Below, piece after piece: positions 62,511 through 64,000 of a DNA stretch of 64,000 nucleotides (positions within the stretch are counted from its first letter, which is position 1; every line of letters starts with the position of its first letter). A model generated the notes under the pieces. That model was given only the letters and a program-made list of their open reading frames with translations, was not told the DNA's origin and searched no databases. This DNA comes from Atopomonas sediminilitoris (lineage in GTDB: Bacteria > Pseudomonadota > Gammaproteobacteria > Pseudomonadales > Pseudomonadaceae). The stretch covers positions 445,190 to 509,189 of the forward strand of contig NZ_JAKUMM010000001.1 in assembly GCF_022601735.1 (NCBI RefSeq). Direction: 5' to 3'. Both the position numbers and the translations under genes were made by a program.

Positions 62511-63923
62511 ATGGCCCACATCCTGATAGTAGAAGACGAAACCATCATTCGATCAGCCCTGCGCCGGCTACTGGAACGCAACCAGTATCAAGTCAGCGAG
62601 GCCGGTTCCGTGCAGGAAGCCCAAGAACGCTACGACATCCCCTCGTTTGACCTGATCGTCAGTGATTTACGCCTACCCGGCGCCCCCGGCACCGAGTTGA
62701 TCAAGCTGGCGGGCAACGCCCCCGTGCTGATCATGACCAGTTACGCCAGCCTGCGCTCGGCGGTTGATTCGATGAAGCTCGGCGCGGTGGATTACATCGC
62801 CAAACCGTTTGATCACGACGAAATGCTGCAAGCCGTGGCTGGCATCCTGACCGCTCCGCGCCGCAGCGCCCCCAGCGAAGACGACGCCACCACCGCACGC
62901 GACCTTGAAGTCGACAACGGCGGCATGGCCGACGACATCGGCATCATCGGCAACTGCAAAGCCATGTCCGAACTGTTCGTGAAGATTCGCAAAGTCGCGC
63001 CGACCGACTCCACCGTCTTGATTCACGGCGAGTCCGGCACCGGCAAAGAGCTGGTTGCCCGCGCGCTGCACAACCTATCCAAGCGCGGCAAAGCGCCGCT
63101 GATCTCGGTCAACTGCGCGGCGATCCCAGAAACGCTGATCGAATCGGAACTGTTCGGCCACGAGAAAGGCGCATTCACCGGCGCTAACGCCGCCCGCACC
63201 GGCTTAGTCGAAGCGGCCGATGGCGGCACCTTGTTCTTGGATGAAATTGGCGAGCTGCCGCTAGAGGCGCAAGCCCGCTTGTTGCGCGTACTGCAAGAAG
63301 GCGAAATTCGCCGCGTCGGCTCGGTGCAATCGCACAAGGTCAATGTACGCCTCATCGCCGCGACCCACCGCGACCTTAAAAGTTTGGCCAAGCAAGGCCA
63401 GTTCCGCGAAGACTTGTATTACCGCCTTAACGTGATCGAACTGCGCCTGCCACCGCTGCGTGATCGCGGGCCGGATATTCTGGCCATCGCCCGCGCTTTC
63501 CTCACCCGCCAAGGGGCACAAATGGATCGCGAAGACATCAGCTTCACCGCCGATGCCGAGCAAGCCATCCAGTACTACAGCTGGCCCGGCAACGTGCGTG
63601 AGCTAGAAAACGCCGTCGAGCGCGCGGTGATCTTGTGCGACAACAACAGCATCAACACCGACCTGCTGGGCATCGACATAGACCTTGATGAAGAAGACGA
63701 CGACCAGCACGAGCACAGCGGCGAAAAAGTCAGCAAGCGCAGCCAAGAGCCCACCGAGGACTTGTCGCTGGAAGACTACTTCCAGCACTTCGTACTTGAG
63801 CACCAAGAGCACATGACCGAAACCGAACTGGCGCGCAAACTGGGCATTAGCCGTAAATGCCTGTGGGAGCGCCGCCAGCGCTTGGGCATCCCGCGCAAGA
63901 AATCGTCGATGTCTAACGCCTAA
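62511..63923 (+). CDS. cbrB: Sigma-54-dependent response regulator CbrB
   Basis: A 470-residue NtrC-type activator. It has a receiver domain with D52, a sigma-54 AAA+ domain with Walker A GESGTGKE and the GAFTGA loop (intact, contacts sigma-54), and a C-terminal helix-turn-helix (ETELARKLGISRKCLWERRQRLG). Phosphorylated by CbrA, it activates crcZ and amino-acid utilisation genes. ATG 62511 is 19 bp after cbrA. The last base of the stop codon (63921-63923) abuts the suspected insertion sequence. Confidence 0.96.
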   Translation: MAHILIVEDETIIRSALRRLLERNQYQVSEAGSVQEAQERYDIPSFDLIVSDLRLPGAPGTELIKLAGNAPVLIMTSYASLRSAVDSMKLGAVDYIAKPFDHDEMLQAVAGILTAPRRSAPSEDDATTARDLEVDNGGMADDIGIIGNCKAMSELFVKIRKVAPTDSTVLIHGESGTGKELVARALHNLSKRGKAPLISVNCAAIPETLIESELFGHEKGAFTGANAARTGLVEAADGGTLFLDEIGELPLEAQARLLRVLQEGEIRRVGSVQSHKVNVRLIAATHRDLKSLAKQGQFREDLYYRLNVIELRLPPLRDRGPDILAIARAFLTRQGAQMDREDISFTADAEQAIQYYSWPGNVRELENAVERAVILCDNNSINTDLLGIDIDLDEEDDDQHEHSGEKVSKRSQEPTEDLSLEDYFQHFVLEHQEHMTETELARKLGISRKCLWERRQRLGIPRKKSSMSNA

Positions 63924-64000
63924 GGAAACTCTGAAAAAGACTTCCTGATTTTGGCAAAATACCCGAACGCCACCCGCCGAGTTTTCCGATGAAGCAGATA
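63924..64000 (+). mobile_element. Left end of a probable IS5-family insertion sequence (transposase start at 63989, cut by window edge)
   Basis: Directly after CTAA (63920-63923, part of the cbrB stop) the sequence begins GGAAACTCTGAAAAAGAC, which resembles IS5-family terminal repeats that start GGAA or GGGA. At 63989 an ATG opens MKQI, the beginning common to many IS5-type transposases (from memory). CTAA fits the YTAR target preference of the IS5 group. The right end, transposase body and target duplication are outside the window. Confidence 0.55.

Noticed and set aside
63924..64000. Start of crcZ or pcnB directly after cbrB
   Set aside because: No sigma-54 promoter (TGGCAC-N5-TTGC) is seen, and the ATG at 63989 opens MKQI after a sequence resembling an insertion-sequence end. 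The call stays tentative because only 77 bp are visible.
1..64000. CRISPR arrays, prophage genes, toxin-antitoxin pairs, integrons
   Set aside because: No regularly spaced repeats, phage structural genes, integrase genes or recognisable toxin-antitoxin pairs were noticed on reading both strands.

Overview
The window looks like a chromosomal segment of a Pseudomonas-type gammaproteobacterium (Pseudomonas sensu lato). The evidence is gene content and order: cysI with a DUF934 partner, metH near nfuA and tRNA-Val, a split class II ribonucleotide reductase (nrdJa/nrdJb), mutS-fdxA, a ccoM-like small gene, dksA-gluQ and cbrX-cbrA-cbrB. The DNA is moderately GC-rich and I saw no prophage, integron or CRISPR array. 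The only mobile DNA suspected is the left end of an IS5-like element at the extreme right edge.

Layout. 1-12.5 kb: tRNA-Val (cut by the window start), nfuA, a receiver-CheX/GGDEF pair, metH, a DUF1883 gene, a quinone-oxidoreductase-like dehydrogenase, an RlmN paralogue, a MATE exporter, a DUF2970 gene and a periplasmic binding protein. 12.5-22 kb: a 34-residue membrane ORF and two palindromes ahead of cysI-DUF934, a LysR regulator with a second dehydrogenase, nrdJb/nrdJa behind a pair of NrdR boxes, and hemH. 21.7-32.5 kb: a probable light-response locus. A TIGR01777 gene and a long, tightly overlapping operon diverge from an array of three TGTACA half-sites at exact 18-bp steps. The operon encodes a FAD oxidoreductase, a Trp-rich protein, a DUF523/DUF1722 protein, a MerR-type LitR regulator, photolyase, an NTF2-like protein, an SDR, a COG2907 FAD protein, DUF1365, a CFA-synthase-like methyltransferase and DUF2878.

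32.5-46.3 kb: a ccoM-like gene with an Anr-type promoter, a chemoreceptor with a FliA-type promoter, a fatty-acid beta-oxidation pair, ibpA with a sigma-32 promoter and ROSE-like RNA thermometer, dusC, a thioesterase, a 7TM-GGDEF protein, mutS and fdxA. 46.3-55.7 kb: a heme-uptake locus, with tonB-hmuS-exbB-exbD-hmuTUV-chaN on one strand, a TonB-dependent receptor on the other, and a Fur-box-like sequence between them. 55.7-64 kb: a Rieske protein, sfsA, an aminotransferase, dksA-gluQ and cbrXAB.

Most genes are ordinary core genes. The parts with most to say are the LitR-box array and its operon, several small membrane proteins shorter than 60 codons, and regulatory sites that fit the genes they precede (NrdR, Anr, Fur, FliA, sigma-32/ROSE). 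No feature is claimed to be an entirely new system. All family assignments come from reading motifs and from memory, without database searches.
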